A DNA stretch of 23,642 nucleotides from NCBI GenBank assembly GCA_934149245.1, contig CAKPER010000018.1:1-23642 (forward strand), written 5' to 3'. Shown here piece after piece: positions 1 through 6,985 of this stretch. The DNA comes from an uncultured Bacilli bacterium. Its GTDB lineage: Bacteria; Bacillota_I; Bacilli_A; RF39; UBA660. The position numbers and the translations under genes are program-made. Under the pieces are notes generated by a model. That model saw only the letters and a program-made list of their open reading frames with translations, made no database searches and was not told the DNA's origin. The first letter of the stretch is position 1. Each line of letters begins with the position of its first letter.

Positions 1-102
1 TCTTCCTAATAAGGAGTAGTTTTTTATTTTAGCATTTACTTTGGAAATGGTTGTTACACAGAAAATGAACATTATTAGTATTAATAATTTGTACTTATTC
101 AT
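1..102 (-). CDS. Secreted protein, N-terminal 34 residues only (runs off the left edge)
   Basis: On the minus strand an ATG at 102-100 opens a frame that stays open to base 1. An SD-like AGGGTGA lies just upstream. The visible peptide has a lysine-bearing N-terminus, a hydrophobic core (LLILIMFIFCVTTI) and a signal-peptidase-I-like V-N-A site near residues 22-24, so export is well supported. After cleavage the mature protein would begin KIKNYSLLGR. A short linker of this kind often precedes the catalytic domain of N-acetylmuramoyl-L-alanine amidases (CwlD-like) in low-GC Firmicutes, but that domain lies outside the window, so the suggestion is only inference. The protein is cut by the window edge and nothing indicates that it is broken. 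Confidence 0.6.
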   Translation of the reverse strand, partial: MNKYKLLILIMFIFCVTTISKVNAKIKNYSLLGR

Positions 103-211
103 TTGCTTCACCCTAATTAAGTATATGTATGTAGATTGAGTATTTTACAGTATGTTTGGTAAGGGTAGAGATATTTAATCAATTTTTAGTTTTTATTATG
201 AAATTATTTTA

Positions 212-250
212 GAAAAAAATCAATAATAGTTTTTTTCTATATATTGATTT
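212..250 (-). terminator. Intrinsic terminator of the Rpn-like gene
   Basis: Read on the minus strand, a 9-bp stem (AAATCAATA / TATTGATTT, plus-strand arms 217-225 and 242-250) is followed by a run of T. It lies directly after the stop codon at 257. The loop can close further through TAG/CTA. Confidence 0.6.
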
Positions 251-256
251 CTTTTA

Positions 257-1123
257 TTATTTCATAGATTGTTCTATTCTTTTAATATCTTGAATGTCTT
301 CTTTGGTAACTTTACTAATAAGTTCATATGACATTCCTTCCTCTAACATAGATTTTATTGTTTCTTTTTTACTATCTTCTTTTCCAGAACTGTATCCTTC
401 GGATTTCCCAGAGTTGTATCCATCTTCTTCACCTTCATTATAAGCATCTTCCAAGGTTTTATCTTTAACTAGTTTTGCCATTTTATCAGCTTCCCATTCA
501 CTTAATATAACTTCATCTTGACTTGCTTCAATACAGTCATTTACAAATTTTTTACTATCTTTATCTTTCATAACTAACTTAGACATCTCCTTTAATTCAG
601 AAAAATTATCTGCTCTAAGTAATGCTAACCAAATAACATCCTTAGATACATATTTACTAGAATTATAATAAAGTTTTTTATAATAATCAAGAGATTTGCA
701 AATAATTTTAAAATTATCAAGTAAAGGTTTATGACTATTTTCTTCAAGGATCATATAACTTTCAGAAGATGTGTTATCACTGTTATTGCTATTTAGATTA
801 AGTTGATAAAAATAATATTTAGACATATCTATAGTTGCTGTACCAACCTCTATCGTATCAGTAGATATTTTATGTAAGTAGAGAGTGTTTCTTAGTTTAA
901 TAGTTTTAAATTTTTCACTATTTAACTCGACATCTATTTTGAGATTATTATTTATTTTAACTAAAATATCAACTGTTTTATGATATTCTTGTCTTTTTGA
1001 TTTTATAAGTTCGTTACTTATTATAGTGATAGAAGTATTTTTAGGATCAAGTTCTAGATTTAAGACAGTTATTAAAAATTCTTTTAAGATATTGGGATTT
1101 TTAGTAAATATTCTTTTAAACAT
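257..1123 (-). CDS. Rpn family / PD-(D/E)XK nuclease transposase-like protein
   Basis: This belongs to the PDDEXK_2 / Rpn (YhgA-like) group, a widespread family of restriction-endonuclease-fold proteins that promote recombination or act as non-canonical transposases. The nuclease core is visible as D-I-L-V-K...-K-I-D-V-E-L-N (about residues 52-68), the usual D-(x)n-ExQ/N pattern in which the last polar residue varies. The C-terminus (about residues 225-255) is a Gly/Glu/Lys/Ser-rich run of short repeats (NEGEEDGYNSGKSEGYSSGK), typical of the family. From the ATG at 1123 the protein lacks the family's usual opening. An in-frame upstream extension to 1171 restores it (EKLASLNLVPLTKDF before MFKRIF) and sits under a perfect GGAGGTG, but begins with ATA. 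The real product therefore probably starts at 1171 or the gene has lost its start. The ATG at 1123 has no convincing SD. The gene stands alone, with its own promoter and terminator. Confidence 0.8.
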   Translation of the reverse strand: MFKRIFTKNPNILKEFLITVLNLELDPKNTSITIISNELIKSKRQEYHKTVDILVKINNNLKIDVELNSEKFKTIKLRNTLYLHKISTDTIEVGTATIDMSKYYFYQLNLNSNNSDNTSSESYMILEENSHKPLLDNFKIICKSLDYYKKLYYNSSKYVSKDVIWLALLRADNFSELKEMSKLVMKDKDSKKFVNDCIEASQDEVILSEWEADKMAKLVKDKTLEDAYNEGEEDGYNSGKSEGYSSGKEDSKKETIKSMLEEGMSYELISKVTKEDIQDIKRIEQSMK

Positions 1124-1189
1124 AAAATCTTTAGTTAGAGGAACTAAGTTTAGACTAGCTAATTTTTCTATTGTTTCACCTCCAAAATC

Positions 1190-1218
1190 ATCATAACATA
1201 TAAAATAATCTAGGTAAA
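1190..1218 (-). promoter_or_regulatory. Promoter of the Rpn-like gene
   Basis: On the minus strand TTTACC (1218-1213) is followed by a 17-nt spacer and TATGAT (1195-1190), with TG one base upstream of the -10. Predicted transcription would begin about at 1183, at the GGAGGTG SD itself, so the leader would be very short. In 1219-1500 I see only AT-rich sequence. Confidence 0.45.
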
Positions 1219-1501
1219 ACTTGAAAAAAATTTAATTTGGACTTAAATCTTATTATAAAATTTGAATTTAAACTCTTCTTATTTTTGGATATATATTTTT
1301 AGATGGATAATAGCAAATATTTTTTTCTTTTGTGAAAAATTTTTATTAGAATATTTAAAATTGTCTAAGATAAAAAATTAAAGATATTTTATGTTTACAC
1401 TTTTTTGGTAACTTTAAAACCTAATAATTACTAGTTAGTATATATGTATTCATAAAAGAAGATATTTTATTTAGATAATCTAAGTTATAGTGTAATAATT
1501 A

Positions 1502-1530
1502 TTTAAATTTGAAAAATCATTTGTTATAAT
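1502..1530 (+). promoter_or_regulatory. mutL promoter (extended -10)
   Basis: TATAAT at 1525-1530 is preceded by TGT (extended -10) and, 17 nt upstream, by a weak TTTAAA. A GAGGTGA SD follows at about 1546, ahead of the mutL ATG. Confidence 0.55.
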
Positions 1531-1558
1531 ATATCTAGTGTTGTGAGGTGATTTATTT

Positions 1559-3346
1559 ATGAGTAGGATAAAAGTTATGGATGATTTACTTGCTAATAAA
1601 ATAGCAGCTGGGGAAGTTGTAGAAAGGTGTGTTTCAATTGTAAAAGAATTAGTAGAAAATAGTATTGATGCTAAGGCTAGTGAAATAAAAATTTATTTAA
1701 AAGAGGCTGGTATAAGAGAGATTAAAATTATGGATGATGGTATTGGAATGGATAGTGATGATGCTATGTTAGCCTTCGAACGACATGCTACTAGCAAACT
1801 TTATAATTCTGATGATTTATTTCAAATACATTCATTAGGATTTAGAGGTGAGGCACTTCCTTCCATTTCTAGTGTTTCAGAAGTAGTTTTAAAGACTTGT
1901 CAAAATAATATTGGAACATTAATTCATATTAAAGGAGGAAAAGTATTAGAAAATACAAAATGTGAGGCTAGGAGTGGTACTTCAATTACAGTGTCTAATC
2001 TTTTCTATAATACTCCAGCTAGGTTAAAACATTTGTCTAGTATCTATTCAGAATTAGCACATGTAACGGACTATATTAACAAAATGGCACTTTCTTATCC
2101 TAATGTTAAATTTAGATTATATAATGATGATAAAGAAATTCTGATAACTGATGGTAGTGGTAATTTACTTAAGGTAATTAATGCTATATATGGTATAGAT
2201 ATTACTAAGAAGATGATTGCTGTTAGTGGTTTTAATGAGGATTATAAGATAGAGGGATATATATCTATGCCAGAAGTTAATAGATCTTCTAGAAATTATA
2301 TGACAACAATAGTAAATGGTAGAGTAGTTAGAAATAGTTATTTGAATAAAACTATTAACGAAGCTTATTCTAGTTTTAAGGAAGATAGTAGGTATCCAAT
2401 AGTTATTTTAACAATAGAAACTGATCCTAGTTTAATTGATGTTAATATACATCCAGCTAAGTTGGATATTAAATTTAGCAATTTTGATGATTTAAGAACA
2501 ACTATTTATAATATGATAAGAGATAAAATTAAAGAAAAGTTATTAATTCCTAAAATTGAGAGTAAAGAGGAAAAAAAAGATATTTATTATGAGAATTTAT
2601 CTCTTGACTTGAACCGAGAGGTTGTAAAAGAAGGTGATAATGAAGATGTCAATTTAGTTTATAAGAATAATTTAGCTGATGTGATTAATTTTAATAGCAG
2701 TGAGGATAGTGAATTAGAACAATTAAATACTTATGTGGAAGATGTTAAAGATAAAAAAGATAAATTACCAGAGTTATATCCTATAGGGCTTGCACATGGT
2801 ACTTATATAATTTGTGAGAATGAATGTGGGCTATATTTAATTGATCAGCATGCAGCTCAAGAGAGAATTAATTATGAAAAATATTCTTATTATTTATCAC
2901 ATCCTAGCGATAATACTATAACTCCTATAGTACCTATAGTAATAGAACTACCTACAAATGAATTTTTAATAATAAAGAAAAATTTAGATATTATAAAGAA
3001 CTTAAATATTGGAATAGAAGAATTTGGAATGTCTTCTTATAGAATAAATTCACATCCTACATGGTTTCCTAGAAATAATCCTGATAAAACTATTAGAAAT
3101 ATAATGGAACAAGTAATTCATGAACAAAATAATTTTTCATTAGCGAAATTTCATGATCATTTAGCTGCTACCATGGCTTGTAAAGCTAGTGTTAAAGGAA
3201 ATACTAGAATAACTATTTCGGATATGGAGAGTTTGATTAATCAATTAAGAGAATGTAATAATCCATTTAATTGCCCTCATGGTAGACCTACAATTATTGA
3301 GTTTACAATTTATGAACTTGAAAAAATGTTTAAAAGAAGTCTTTAG
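1559..3346 (+). CDS. mutL: DNA mismatch repair endonuclease MutL
   Basis: MutL couples MutS mismatch recognition to strand removal. The N-terminal GHKL ATPase is complete: ELVENSIDA, DDGIGM, ATSK, LGFRGEALPSISSVSEV and the NLFYNTPARLK region. The C-terminal domain carries the metal-dependent nicking endonuclease signature DQHAAQERINYE (starting about residue 429), ACKASVKGN, and CPHGRP (Cys at about residue 572). It is therefore the endonuclease type found in Gram-positives and most bacteria without MutH, not the E. coli type. Its 595 residues are slightly short for the family because the linker (about 335-400) is charged and of low complexity. The ATG lies at good spacing from GAGGTGA. mutS is not immediately upstream, which is unusual since the two often form an operon; it may lie elsewhere. 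No terminator follows the gene. Confidence 0.97.
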   Translation: MSRIKVMDDLLANKIAAGEVVERCVSIVKELVENSIDAKASEIKIYLKEAGIREIKIMDDGIGMDSDDAMLAFERHATSKLYNSDDLFQIHSLGFRGEALPSISSVSEVVLKTCQNNIGTLIHIKGGKVLENTKCEARSGTSITVSNLFYNTPARLKHLSSIYSELAHVTDYINKMALSYPNVKFRLYNDDKEILITDGSGNLLKVINAIYGIDITKKMIAVSGFNEDYKIEGYISMPEVNRSSRNYMTTIVNGRVVRNSYLNKTINEAYSSFKEDSRYPIVILTIETDPSLIDVNIHPAKLDIKFSNFDDLRTTIYNMIRDKIKEKLLIPKIESKEEKKDIYYENLSLDLNREVVKEGDNEDVNLVYKNNLADVINFNSSEDSELEQLNTYVEDVKDKKDKLPELYPIGLAHGTYIICENECGLYLIDQHAAQERINYEKYSYYLSHPSDNTITPIVPIVIELPTNEFLIIKKNLDIIKNLNIGIEEFGMSSYRINSHPTWFPRNNPDKTIRNIMEQVIHEQNNFSLAKFHDHLAATMACKASVKGNTRITISDMESLINQLRECNNPFNCPHGRPTIIEFTIYELEKMFKRSL

Positions 3347-3350
3347 ATTA

Positions 3351-3379
3351 TTGTTAAAGATGAGAACTTTTGCTATAAT
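3351..3379 (+). promoter_or_regulatory. Promoter of the holA-containing unit
   Basis: TTGTTA (3351-3356), a 17-nt spacer and TATAAT (3374-3379) with a TGC extended -10. A strong GGAGGAA SD follows before the ATG at 3407. Confidence 0.65.
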
Positions 3380-3406
3380 TATTATGTAAATAGGAGGAAT
3401 ATACAT

Positions 3407-4306
3407 ATGAATGGTAAAGTGTTAAAAGTTGTAGAATACAACTTAGAATTTGGGAAACAAGCCCGAATGGTAAATGTTTTTGGTGTCTTTAGATATTTGC
3501 CAAATAATAATTTATATATAATATATAGAGATGTCCTACAAGACTATAATTATGTTAGTTATGGTAGTTCCCATGTTAAGGGAGATACTGTTTTATCTAT
3601 GAATTGCAATAAGGAACAAGATGAGGAAATAATTAAAAAATATATCTATAAAGTTACGAATAAAGAAGAACTTAGTGATTTTGAGATAATTAATTTAAGT
3701 AAAATAACAGGTGTTGAGATAATATCTTCTAATAATTTAGAAATAAAGCAGAGTGTATTAGAAAATTTGATTAAATTGACTATTCCGCAAGAAAAACATA
3801 AAGAGAAACCTGATACTATTCAAGAGAGCTCTAAAAAAAGAAGTCCAGTTAAAATTTTGTTAGTGTTTGTAATATTAATATTATTTTTTGGATGTGGGTT
3901 TTATTTTTATAGCTCTCTTAATAATAGCGATACAAAAATAGATAAAAATATTGTTTGTACAATAAATTATCCTCACGATGAAATAGCAAGTGTAACTGTT
4001 TTTGAAGAAGAAACATTCTATTTTGGTAATGATGATTTATTACAAAATTTAAAGAAAAATACAAAATATAAGTTTTCTAATGAAGAAGAGTACTTAAATT
4101 TTATTAATAAAGGTCTTTATTACAAGTATATGCCTGAGACTAGTGGCGATAATGGTGGCTGGTCTAGTGATGATGATAAGTTAGAGTTTAAAATGATAGA
4201 AAAAACTAGTATAACAGAGAGTTATAGCGGTGCTACTAAGTATGAAGATGTTTTAGCTGAAGCTAAGAGTGATGGCTATACCTGTAGTGAGAATGTAGAA
4301 AAGTGA
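3407..4306 (+). CDS. Uncharacterised single-pass membrane protein upstream of holA
   Basis: I do not recognise this family. The 299-residue protein has a probable cytoplasmic N-terminal half (about residues 1-145, mixed alpha/beta with a charged tail), a single transmembrane segment (about 147-169, ILLVFVILILFFGCGFYFY) and a C-terminal extracytoplasmic part of about 130 residues. The outer part has two Cys (CTINYP, and YTCSENVEK at the end) that could pair, and an acidic glycine-rich stretch (SGDNGGWSSDDD). Lys/Arg before the membrane segment (KKRSPVK) support N-in topology. It has its own promoter and a good SD, and its stop lies 4 nt before holA, so the two are co-transcribed. That layout does not by itself imply a role in replication. 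Confidence 0.75.
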   Translation: MNGKVLKVVEYNLEFGKQARMVNVFGVFRYLPNNNLYIIYRDVLQDYNYVSYGSSHVKGDTVLSMNCNKEQDEEIIKKYIYKVTNKEELSDFEIINLSKITGVEIISSNNLEIKQSVLENLIKLTIPQEKHKEKPDTIQESSKKRSPVKILLVFVILILFFGCGFYFYSSLNNSDTKIDKNIVCTINYPHDEIASVTVFEEETFYFGNDDLLQNLKKNTKYKFSNEEEYLNFINKGLYYKYMPETSGDNGGWSSDDDKLEFKMIEKTSITESYSGATKYEDVLAEAKSDGYTCSENVEK

Positions 4307-4310
4307 TAAA

Positions 4311-5255
4311 ATGAAGAATTTTTATTTAATATATGGAATAGATAGATCAATTATTGATAATGAATTAGATAAATTACTAAAGAAATTAAAGATAGATGAT
4401 GTTGTTAAATATAGAATTCCAGATACAAAAATAGAAGATATAATTGAAGATGCTAGTATAGTAGGTATGTTTTCATCACAAAAGGTAATAGTAGTAGAGA
4501 ATGCAACATTTTTTAATGCTAATAAAACGATAGATAATCTTTCTTTATTAGAAGAATATTTAGAACATTATAATAAAGATAATTATATAATTTTTATAGA
4601 TAATAAAGATAAAATTGATACAAGAAAAAAGATTACTAAAAAAATAAAAGATATAGGTGAGATAATTTCTTGCAACAAGGAAGATAGAGAATATTTCAAA
4701 AGTTTTATTAATAATTATTTGCAAGATAGCGGTTATAAGTTAGATAGTATAGATTATTTTCTAGATTATGTTGGTATGGATTTAAATAATATGAAGACAG
4801 AATTAGATAAACTATTTATGTATAAGTTAGAAGACAAGGTTATACATAATGAAGATATAAAGAATATCTGTCTTAGAAATTATCAAGATGATATCTTTAC
4901 TTTAACGGATGCTATAATTGCAAAAGATACTACTAAGGCTTTGGAATTTGCGAATATGTTTCTTAATAATGGCTACGAAGAGATGCAACTTATATTTTTA
5001 TTTGCTAGTCAATTTCGCTTTTTGTTTCAAGTTAAAAGATTAGCTAATAAGAATAAAAATTATAAAGAGATTGCTCAAATATTAGAAGTTAATCCTTATA
5101 GAGTTAAATTTAGTTTAGCTAAAGTAGCCAGATATACTGAAGATATGATTTTAGATGAATTAGAAAAATTAGCTAAAATGGATACTTTGATAAAAAGTGG
5201 AAAAATGAATAAGCATTTAGCCTTAGAAATGTATATTTTAGGAAATAGTTTGTAA
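4311..5255 (+). CDS. holA: DNA polymerase III subunit delta (HolA)
   Basis: The clamp-loader delta subunit opens the beta sliding clamp within the pol III holoenzyme. The 314-residue length and overall layout fit: a degenerate AAA+ N-terminal domain opening FYLIYGIDR, the SLLEEYL / NYIIFIDNKDKIDTRKK region at about residues 80-103, a small middle domain, and the helical C-terminal collar (about 195-314) with LTDAIIAKDTTKALE, LIFLFASQFRFLFQVK and NPYRVKFSLAKVARYT, all typical of HolA. There is no Walker A motif, as expected for delta. The ATG is 4 nt past the upstream stop with only a weak SD (AAGTGAT), suggesting translational coupling. Confidence 0.93.
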   Translation: MKNFYLIYGIDRSIIDNELDKLLKKLKIDDVVKYRIPDTKIEDIIEDASIVGMFSSQKVIVVENATFFNANKTIDNLSLLEEYLEHYNKDNYIIFIDNKDKIDTRKKITKKIKDIGEIISCNKEDREYFKSFINNYLQDSGYKLDSIDYFLDYVGMDLNNMKTELDKLFMYKLEDKVIHNEDIKNICLRNYQDDIFTLTDAIIAKDTTKALEFANMFLNNGYEEMQLIFLFASQFRFLFQVKRLANKNKNYKEIAQILEVNPYRVKFSLAKVARYTEDMILDELEKLAKMDTLIKSGKMNKHLALEMYILGNSL

Positions 5256-5275
5256 TTTTATAGAAAGAGAAAAAA

Positions 5276-5980
5276 ATGAAAAAGAATAATAATTTAATTA
5301 AAGTATTAATGGGGGTTATAATTTTAATTCTTGGTTGTTTGTGTGTGCTATTTGCAACTGGGATAGTCTCTATAAATAGTTTCAATACTAAGAATTCTAT
5401 TAGTAATAAAGAAAAAAACAATTTAAATAATAAAGAAAAAAACAATTTAAATAATAAAGAAAAAAACAGCTCTGATAGTGAGCAAACCGAAAACATAGTT
5501 GAAAAAAATACTACCGCTAATAATGATAATACAAAATATAATTCTGTAGGAGTAGATAATGATACTTTTTCCCAAAAAATTGGAGACTCTAATTTAGGAT
5601 TTATTAAGATGATGACAATAGATAATAATGGTACGAGTTTATTTATTGGATTGACTGTTAGTGGTAAGGTTATGGTAGATTATGATAAAGAAATTTCTAA
5701 TGTAAGTAATGTAAGTGATATTGTAACTTTTAGTGATAGTGATGGACCTGGTGTTGATGATAGCACTACTTTATATATTTTAGATAGTGATGGTTATTTA
5801 TACTCTTATACTACTAAAAATTATAATGCTGGTATTTTGAAGGCTGATAAGTTAGAAAAATATAGTAATGTAAAGAAAATATTTACTTATTCTACTAGAA
5901 GTAAAAATACGGGAGGCTGTGATAAATTAATTATTGATAGTAATAATGATTATATAGAATTAAAGTCTTTTTGTGCATAA
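5276..5980 (+). CDS. Uncharacterised membrane-anchored extracytoplasmic protein with an 8-residue tandem repeat
   Basis: A signal-anchor (about residues 8-31, LIKVLMGVIILILGCLCVLF) is followed by a hydrophilic Asn/Lys linker with nearly three copies of an eight-residue unit (NKEKNNLN), then a folded outer domain of about 140 residues. That domain has beta-propeller-like or RCC1-like phrases (DNNGTSLFIGLTVSGKVMV, TTLYILDSDGYLYSYT, KKIFTYSTRS) resembling single blades, but it is too short for a full propeller. Two Cys near the end (GGCDK, SFCA) may pair. It lies 20 nt behind holA with a GAAAGAG-type SD and shares its transcript; a terminator follows at once. Together with the gene at 3407 it makes two membrane-anchored unknowns flanking holA. 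No function can be assigned. Confidence 0.7.
   Translation: MKKNNNLIKVLMGVIILILGCLCVLFATGIVSINSFNTKNSISNKEKNNLNNKEKNNLNNKEKNSSDSEQTENIVEKNTTANNDNTKYNSVGVDNDTFSQKIGDSNLGFIKMMTIDNNGTSLFIGLTVSGKVMVDYDKEISNVSNVSDIVTFSDSDGPGVDDSTTLYILDSDGYLYSYTTKNYNAGILKADKLEKYSNVKKIFTYSTRSKNTGGCDKLIIDSNNDYIELKSFCA
5404..5469 (+). repeat. 24-bp tandem repeat, about 2.75 copies, inside a coding sequence
   Basis: Units start at 5404, 5428 and 5452 (TAATAAAGAAAAAAACAA..., 24 nt each). The two full copies are identical and the third diverges after 18 nt. Unit length is a multiple of three, so copy-number changes keep the frame, but each unit holds a run of seven A that could slip. Confidence 0.9.
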
Positions 5981-6000
5981 TATTATTTAATTCTTTTTTT
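5957..6000 (+). terminator. Terminator of the holA-containing unit
   Basis: A perfect 8-bp inverted repeat, GAATTAAA (5957-5964) and TTTAATTC (5986-5993), is followed by seven T. The left arm lies within the end of the preceding gene. The loop is long (21 nt), so strength is uncertain. Confidence 0.5.
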
Positions 6001-6016
6001 CTGTAACCCAATAAGG

Positions 6017-6045
6017 TTGACAGTTGGTAATGATTATGCTATATT
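6017..6045 (+). promoter_or_regulatory. rpsP promoter
   Basis: Consensus TTGACA (6017-6022), a 17-nt spacer and TATATT (6040-6045) with TGC extended -10. AAGGAGGT at 6061-6068 precedes the rpsP ATG. This is one of the strongest-looking promoters in the window. Confidence 0.8.
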
Positions 6046-6076
6046 AGTACAAGAAAAGCGAAGGAGGTAGAATTTT

Positions 6077-6352
6077 ATGGCAGTAAAGATTAGACTTAAA
6101 AGAATGGGTGCAAAAAAAGCACCATTTTATAGAATTATTGTAGCAGATGCTAGAAGTCCTAGAGATGGAAGATTTATTGATACTTTAGGAACATATAATC
6201 CTTTAACTAATCCAGCAGAAATTAAAGTTAAAGAAGAAGAAACTTTAAATTGGCTTACTAAAGGAGCACAACCTACTGATACTGTAAAAAATATTTTAAG
6301 TAAAGCTGGTATTATGGAAAAATATCATAAAATGCGTCAAGGAAAAAAGTAA
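6077..6352 (+). CDS. rpsP: 30S ribosomal protein S16
   Basis: The 91-residue product is collinear with bS16: VKIRLKRMGAKKAPFYRIIVADARSPRDGRFIDTLGTYNP at the N-terminus, then the KVKEEETLNWLTKGAQPTDTVKNIL region. S16 is an early-binding protein of the 30S body. It has a full AAGGAGGT SD at ideal spacing and its own strong promoter. It is followed after one base by khpA, the usual Firmicutes order, but the normally associated rimM-trmD-rplS genes do not follow. Confidence 0.98.
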   Translation: MAVKIRLKRMGAKKAPFYRIIVADARSPRDGRFIDTLGTYNPLTNPAEIKVKEEETLNWLTKGAQPTDTVKNILSKAGIMEKYHKMRQGKK

Positions 6353-6353
6353 A

Positions 6354-6605
6354 ATGGATTTAGTTGTATTAACTGAAACTATTATCAAAAAAATTGTAAG
6401 TAATAGCGATTCAGTGTCAGTAAAAGAATTTGAATCCACAGATGATAATAATACTGTTCAAATAGAAGTATTAGTGTCTAAAGAAGATTTAGGCAAAGTA
6501 ATTGGCAAAAATGGCCACACTATTAATTCTATAAGAACATTAGTTCAAGCTTCAGCAACCTTAAATGGTGGAAGAAGAGTAAAAATAAATGTTGATTCTT
6601 ATTAA
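6354..6605 (+). CDS. khpA: KH-domain RNA-binding protein KhpA (YlqC-like)
   Basis: A small single-KH-domain protein of 83 residues. The GxxG loop is clear in DLGKVIGKNGHTINSIRTLV, followed by ASATLNGGRRVKINV. KhpA family members bind RNA, usually as a heterodimer with the KH/R3H protein KhpB (Jag), and affect cell division and elongation in streptococci. The start overlaps the rpsP end region (TAAAATG), so translation is coupled. Its TAA stop (6603-6605) lies inside the 8-bp target duplication of the element inserted at 6609, so the coding sequence was only just spared. Confidence 0.95.
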   Translation: MDLVVLTETIIKKIVSNSDSVSVKEFESTDDNNTVQIEVLVSKEDLGKVIGKNGHTINSIRTLVQASATLNGGRRVKINVDSY

Positions 6606-6802
6606 GACGGTTCTTCGAATTTCGGTGGACCTAGAAAAAATTAGTTCAAAATAATTGAGCTAATTTTTTTGATAAATAAAAAGACATTGACATACTTCTT
6701 TAGTACAATGTTTATATAACAAAAAAATACAAAGTACAATATTTCAAAGTATACCTAACTAAATTAAGCCAGGTCCATCGAATTTCGAAGAACCATTAAG
6801 AC
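6601..6802. mobile_element. 186-bp MITE-like non-autonomous element with 8-bp target duplication
   Basis: The element proper is 6609-6794. Its ends are 24-bp inverted repeats (6609-6632 and 6771-6794) that match at 22 of 24 positions and begin GGTTCTTCGAA. It is flanked by a perfect direct repeat ATTAAGAC (6601-6608 and 6795-6802), the mark of transposition. There is no gene inside. The interior holds a terminator hairpin (6635-6670), a TTGACA box at 6687-6692 with a poor -10 (TTTATA at 18 nt), and two similar AGTACAAT motifs. Tips beginning GGnTCTT together with an 8-bp duplication recall the ISL3 family, but family assignment is inference. Mobilisation would need a full-length relative elsewhere in the genome. 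Confidence 0.88.
6635..6670. terminator. Terminator hairpin carried inside the MITE
   Basis: A 14-bp stem (arms 6635-6648 and 6656-6669, one G-U pair) with a 7-nt loop, six A on the left and seven T on the right, so it can work in both directions. It is now the first terminator met by rpsP-khpA transcripts. Confidence 0.8.
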
Positions 6803-6826
6803 TGGGGTTTATCCTTGTCTTTTTTA
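6798..6826 (+). terminator. Original terminator of rpsP-khpA, restored by the target duplication
   Basis: A 9-position stem AAGACTGGG (6798-6806) / CCTTGTCTT (6813-6821), with one T-T mismatch and one G-T pair, runs into T6. The first bases of the stem belong to the right copy of the 8-bp target duplication, so the element landed in its 5' arm and the duplication rebuilt it. In 6827-6958 I see only AT-rich sequence. Confidence 0.7.
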
Positions 6827-6958
6827 TCTTATCTAAATAATCATAGAAATATTATATATTTTAGTTAATTTAAAGTCTTAAAAATAATATATTAAAAACT
6901 TTTAGTGATTATTTCTAACTTTTACTATAAAAATATTTTTGTTTCTTAATAATTAATG

Positions 6959-6985
6959 TTAGCAATTATCATTGACAATTGCTAA
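6959..6985. promoter_or_regulatory. CIRCE-like (HrcA-type) operator upstream of htpG
   Basis: A perfect dyad TTAGCAATT (6959-6967), 9-nt spacer, AATTGCTAA (6977-6985). The canonical CIRCE is TTAGCACTC-N9-GAGTGCTAA. The geometry is identical, each arm matches 7 of 9 positions, and the two changes per arm are compensated in the other arm. The -35 box lies within the spacer and right arm, an ideal place for repression. HrcA control is inferred; no hrcA gene is in the window. Confidence 0.72.

Noticed and set aside
120..127. Sigma-E-like -10 (CATATACT on the minus strand) for the gene at the left edge
   Set aside because: The -10 fits, but no matching -35 was found at 14-15 nt, so it may be chance in AT-rich DNA.
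1219..1500. Hidden gene or RNA in the Rpn-mutL gap
   Set aside because: Only AT-rich sequence with frequent stops in all frames and no stable hairpin or conserved RNA motif.
6687..6716. Outward promoter inside the MITE
   Set aside because: TTGACA is perfect but the best -10 is TTTATA at 18 nt, and anything it transcribes would meet the terminator at 6798-6826.
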